The notes below the pieces were generated by a model. That model did not search any database, was not told where the DNA came from, and saw only the letters and a list, made by a program, of their open reading frames with translations. The translations under genes and the position numbers were made by a program. A stretch of DNA of 64,000 nt, from assembly GCF_013204855.1 (NCBI RefSeq), contig NZ_JABMKZ010000005.1, positions 62,001 to 126,000 on the forward strand, given 5' to 3'. Of the stretch, positions 60,905-64,000 are shown piece after piece. The stretch's first letter is position 1. Each line of letters starts with the position of its first letter. Origin of the DNA: Paenibacillus alba (GTDB lineage: Bacteria > Bacillota > Bacilli > Paenibacillales > NBRC-103111).

Positions 60905-62425
60905 TTGAAACGTTTGACAACGAAGGCAATCTTAACGGTTATGATCTCAGCTTTAACCCTCACTGCTTGTACGTCCGGAGAGGAGAAACCGGCGGCATCT
61001 TCAAACGGAACAGCAACCGATCCAAAGAAGGAAGAGATTACGATCAAGGTTGCAGGTTTCAGTGATTTTTTTAAGGGGGACGAGAGCCCTGGTATGAAGG
61101 TAGTCAAGGAATTCAATGAGAAAAACAAAGGTTCTATCCAGGTTGTTGTGCAATACATGCCAAGCGCCCAGTATAGTACAGCCATTCAGGCAGGCATTGC
61201 CAGCAACGATTTGCCAGATATTTTTTTAACACCAACAGGCATGGATATTAGTTCCATTGTGAAAAACGGCTGGGTCAAACCTTTGGACGAATATGTATCC
61301 AAGGATTTTAAAAACCGTTTTACGCAAGGTTCTTTCGAAGAGGGAATTAACCAGATTGACGGCAAAACGTACAGTTGGCCTCTTGGCGGAAAAGGCCTGC
61401 GCGCCATACTCTATTACAATAAGAAAGTGATGCGGGATGCGGGATTGGATCCAAACAAACCGCCAAAAACATGGGATGAACTGAAGGAAATGTCGAAAGT
61501 GATTTCACAAAAAGGCAAGGGTGATACCTATGGCTTGATTTTTCCAGGTGGTGATTACACGCTGCTTGATCAGGTTGTCCTGGGCCTAACTGCTAGTACC
61601 GTTCCGGCACATGGAGACTTCCCAGGGTTCAATCTGAAAACAGGCAAATATATTTACGACTCGAAAGGGTGGACGGACGCCATCAAATTGTTGCGTTCGA
61701 TGAAGAAAGACGAATCCATTCTCCCTTCCTCGTATACGATTAATTCAGCGGAAGCAACGACACTGTTCGGTTCCAATAAAGCGGCATTTTTCATTGATGC
61801 CAGATACCGGATGTGGCAAGTGAAAAGGGACACGCCGAATGCTGAATTCGATATGGCACCTGCTCCGCAGCAAGATGGCAAAGAGCCTTTCTATGGCTAT
61901 ACACTGGCAACGAAAACAGGTTATATGATCTCTGCCAATTCCAAGCACCCGAAAGAAGCGGGTAAATTTATTGATGAAACGTTTGCTGCCAAACCATTCT
62001 TCAAGAGTACACTGCAAAGCGGCGTTCAGCTATCACCGATCGAAGAGTTGAATAAGGACAAATCCCTGTTCCCTTATCCAGAATTTACTTCGTTCTACAA
62101 TCTGCACGAAACCGAGATGAGACTTGGTCCAAGCATCGCCAAGCGAAATATCAACACATCTTCCGTCGTAGCTGAGCTTGGCGAAATTAAGCAGCTGAAA
62201 ATGAAACCGAGCTTCGGCGACCTGTTTATCAAAATGCTCGCGGATGATAAAACCGATGTCGATGCGACCATGAAGGAGTATGCAAATAAAATGAATGCCG
62301 GACTGCAAGCCGCAATCGATAAAGTGAATGCTTCTGGATCGAAAGTGAGTCTGAACGACTTTACATTCCCGAACTGGGAGCCTTCGAAAGACTATACGGA
62401 CGAGGCTTACAAGTCATTAAAGTAA
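60905..62425 (+). CDS. ABC importer solute-binding lipoprotein
   Basis: 506 residues. TTG 60905 follows AAGGGGGA by about 6 nt. Signal with lipobox TLTAC (Cys22). Longer than the other two binding proteins here. It has FSDFFKGDESPGMKVVKEFNEK, ASNDLPDIFLTPTGMDIS, WPLGGKGLRAILYYNKKVMRDAGLDPNKPPKTWDEL, and a C-terminal lobe ending FPNWEPSKDYTDEAYKSLK, as in the large LplA/YtcQ-like group. Its permeases are not in the window. It is followed 25 nt later by a sulfatase, so its cargo may be a sulfated oligosaccharide. Confidence 0.9.
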   Translation: MKRLTTKAILTVMISALTLTACTSGEEKPAASSNGTATDPKKEEITIKVAGFSDFFKGDESPGMKVVKEFNEKNKGSIQVVVQYMPSAQYSTAIQAGIASNDLPDIFLTPTGMDISSIVKNGWVKPLDEYVSKDFKNRFTQGSFEEGINQIDGKTYSWPLGGKGLRAILYYNKKVMRDAGLDPNKPPKTWDELKEMSKVISQKGKGDTYGLIFPGGDYTLLDQVVLGLTASTVPAHGDFPGFNLKTGKYIYDSKGWTDAIKLLRSMKKDESILPSSYTINSAEATTLFGSNKAAFFIDARYRMWQVKRDTPNAEFDMAPAPQQDGKEPFYGYTLATKTGYMISANSKHPKEAGKFIDETFAAKPFFKSTLQSGVQLSPIEELNKDKSLFPYPEFTSFYNLHETEMRLGPSIAKRNINTSSVVAELGEIKQLKMKPSFGDLFIKMLADDKTDVDATMKEYANKMNAGLQAAIDKVNASGSKVSLNDFTFPNWEPSKDYTDEAYKSLK

Positions 62426-62450
62426 TTCACCCATTGGAGGGCTTCCAACC

Positions 62451-63920
62451 ATGAATGTACTGGTTATTATGTCGGACGAGCATTCCAACAATACGATGGG
62501 CTGTACGGGCCACACAATCGTGAAAACACCTAATTTGGATCAATTGGCGGAGGAAGGCGCCGTATTCACGAATGCGTATACGAATTGCCCGGTATGTACC
62601 CCAGCGCGAGCGAGCTTTGTGGCAGGGCGATATGTGCACGAACTCGGGACTTGGGACAACTCGACACCGTATGACGGACAATTGAAAGACATGCCGCAGC
62701 ATTTAGCTGAACATGGCCAAGCGATGTACAGCTTCGGCAAATTGGATTTGCATCCGGAAGGCGAGTATGAAGGTCTTGTAGCCGCTCACCCCGGACATCG
62801 CAATATCGTTGATATAGGCGCCTTCTTCCGGGAAACGGGCGAAGCTAAACCTAAAGTGGAGGAAAGATACCAGAAAATCGGGATTCGCGAGGGCATTAAC
62901 AAGGATCAAACGATCCTTGCGGAAACGGTTCAGTGGTTGAAGCAGCACTCCCAGGAGCAGCAGAAGGATCCGGATAAGCCATGGTTTCTATACGTAGGCT
63001 TCCTCAATCCGCATTTTCCATTCTATGTGAAACAAGAGCACTGGGATTATTACGATAAGCTGGTGCCGAACGTACCGGCAGAGCTGAACCGTCCTTTTAC
63101 AGAACTGAATGAGCCGCTTAACGCACTGCGTCATTATTTCCGTTCGGATCTCGTGGATGAAAATACGATCCGCCGCATGCAAGTGGGGTATTACGCACTG
63201 ACAAGCGAGCTGGACGACAACGTCGGCACGATTCTGCAAACCTTGAAAGAGGAGGGGATGTATGACGACACGCTGATTATTTATACGAGCGATCATGGCG
63301 AACAGCTTGGGTGTCACGGACTTTGGTTCAAATGCTGCATGTACGAAGAAACGGCCAATATTCCGCTGATTATGAAAGGTCCTTCGGTAGCCAGGCATAA
63401 CACCGTTGAACATCCAGTTTCACTTGTCGACATCTATCCTACAGTTTGCGATGCGCTTGGCGTGCCAGTACCGCAAGATGTGCCCGGCCGGTCGCTCCTC
63501 AAGCTGGCAGCAGGACAAACCGATGAGGATCGCAAGGACTTCGTCTTTAGCGAATATCATGGACACGGTATACCCGTGGGCATGTACATGATCCGTTGGA
63601 AGCAGTGGAAGTATGTGTATTATACCGGCGGATACGCACCTCAGCTGTTCGATGTAGAGCAGGATCCGCAAGAGATGGTGAATCTGGCAGAAGCTTTAGA
63701 GCAAACTTCGGATATCAAAGAAGTCTTGCAGGAATGTCATAGCAGGCTGCTTCAACTCTGCGATCCGGAGGCAACCGAGGATCGGGCCAAAGCGTTTCAG
63801 GCAAAAACAAAGAAAGAGCTCGGCATCGAATCTTTTGCGGTCGGAGATCCTTCATCTAGCGGATTTGTGAATCAACAATGGAAGATACCTCATCCGGAAC
63901 CGCTGCTCGGGCAAGCTTAA
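62451..63920 (+). CDS. Type I sulfatase (Cys-type, formylglycine)
   Basis: 489 residues, no signal peptide, so it would act in the cytoplasm on imported material. ATG follows TTGGAGGG. N-terminal MNVLVIMSDEHSNNTMGCTG holds the first metal ligands. The modification motif is CTPAR with Cys49 (PVCTPARASFVAGRY), to be converted to formylglycine by a maturase not in the window. Further ligands are in FLNPHFPFYV, YTSDHGEQLGCHGLWFK (Asp/His) and DIYPTVCDALGV. It removes sulfate esters, completing the set of lyase, GH88 and sulfatase for a sulfated uronic-acid glycan. It could also be a choline-sulfatase-like or phosphonate monoester relative. Confidence 0.92.
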   Translation: MNVLVIMSDEHSNNTMGCTGHTIVKTPNLDQLAEEGAVFTNAYTNCPVCTPARASFVAGRYVHELGTWDNSTPYDGQLKDMPQHLAEHGQAMYSFGKLDLHPEGEYEGLVAAHPGHRNIVDIGAFFRETGEAKPKVEERYQKIGIREGINKDQTILAETVQWLKQHSQEQQKDPDKPWFLYVGFLNPHFPFYVKQEHWDYYDKLVPNVPAELNRPFTELNEPLNALRHYFRSDLVDENTIRRMQVGYYALTSELDDNVGTILQTLKEEGMYDDTLIIYTSDHGEQLGCHGLWFKCCMYEETANIPLIMKGPSVARHNTVEHPVSLVDIYPTVCDALGVPVPQDVPGRSLLKLAAGQTDEDRKDFVFSEYHGHGIPVGMYMIRWKQWKYVYYTGGYAPQLFDVEQDPQEMVNLAEALEQTSDIKEVLQECHSRLLQLCDPEATEDRAKAFQAKTKKELGIESFAVGDPSSSGFVNQQWKIPHPEPLLGQA

Positions 63921-63928
63921 TTATCAGA

Positions 63929-63966
63929 TAGGGCAGTTTCTACACAAGTAGTACCGCCCTATTTTC
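63929..63966 (+). terminator. Intrinsic terminator after sulfatase
   Basis: TAGGGC / GCCCTA with inner CTAC/GTAG stem, then TTTT. Confidence 0.78.
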
Positions 63967-64000
63967 TTTAGATTCAAGATTTATTTCTGCGAGGGGAAAC

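Overview
The window looks like chromosome of a Paenibacillus-type Firmicute. Evidence: AGGAGG-type ribosome binding sites with many TTG/GTG starts, three YesM/YesN-type two-component systems each beside carbohydrate genes, Gram-positive lipobox solute-binding proteins, a very large secreted protein ending in three S-layer homology domains, and CcpA-type cre sites. No rRNA, tRNA, CRISPR array, phage or intact insertion sequence was seen.

Layout. 1-4.5 kb: end of a cytochrome bd oxidase operon (cydB, cydD, cydC). 4.5-9.2 kb: an MFS efflux protein, an atypical receiver protein lacking its phospho-acceptor, a DUF420 membrane protein, a reverse-strand glyceraldehyde-3-phosphate dehydrogenase, and relics of an MFS transporter and a TetR regulator. 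9.2-11.7 kb: a chemoreceptor gene bracketed by direct copies of a terminator-like repeat. 12-24 kb: a GC-richer glycan-use locus (GH38-like, GH2, YesMN pair, lipoprotein and two permeases) with paired palindromic operators and cre sites. 24-28.7 kb: an S-layer protein with a predicted seven-bladed propeller and six exact-length 321-bp Ig-like repeats. 28.7-30.7 kb: a decayed stretch with SecA-like and copper-amine-oxidase-like fragments.

30.7-44.1 kb: an apparent fucoside-type locus (two GH29-like secreted enzymes and a GH95-like secreted enzyme) with an intact YesN regulator. Its cognate sensor kinase and lipoprotein gene are both broken, and no permeases remain. Four promoters here share a previously unlisted direct-repeat operator: two half-sites 22 nt apart, then a -10 box 19-20 nt further on. 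This is the most interesting find in the window. It is joined by a 24-codon Cys-containing leader ORF and a frameshifting A9 run at the start of the GH95-like gene.

44.5-54.3 kb: a complete second system (YesN, YesM, lipoprotein, two permeases, LacZ-type GH2) under a clear sigma-A promoter. 54.5-55.5 kb: a TerC/YkoY-type metal exporter with its own promoter and a structured leader. 55.7-64 kb: a polyanionic-glycan locus (PHP-domain protein, GH88 unsaturated glucuronyl hydrolase, frameshifted heparinase II/III-like lyase, lipoprotein, Cys-type sulfatase), which fits breakdown of a sulfated uronic-acid polysaccharide.

Together the window is a string of sense-import-hydrolyse modules. Each joins an extracellular sensor, an ABC importer without its own ATPase (the shared MsmX-type ATPase is presumably elsewhere) and glycosidases. 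One module, 30.7-44 kb, is visibly decaying while keeping its output enzymes and operator set.
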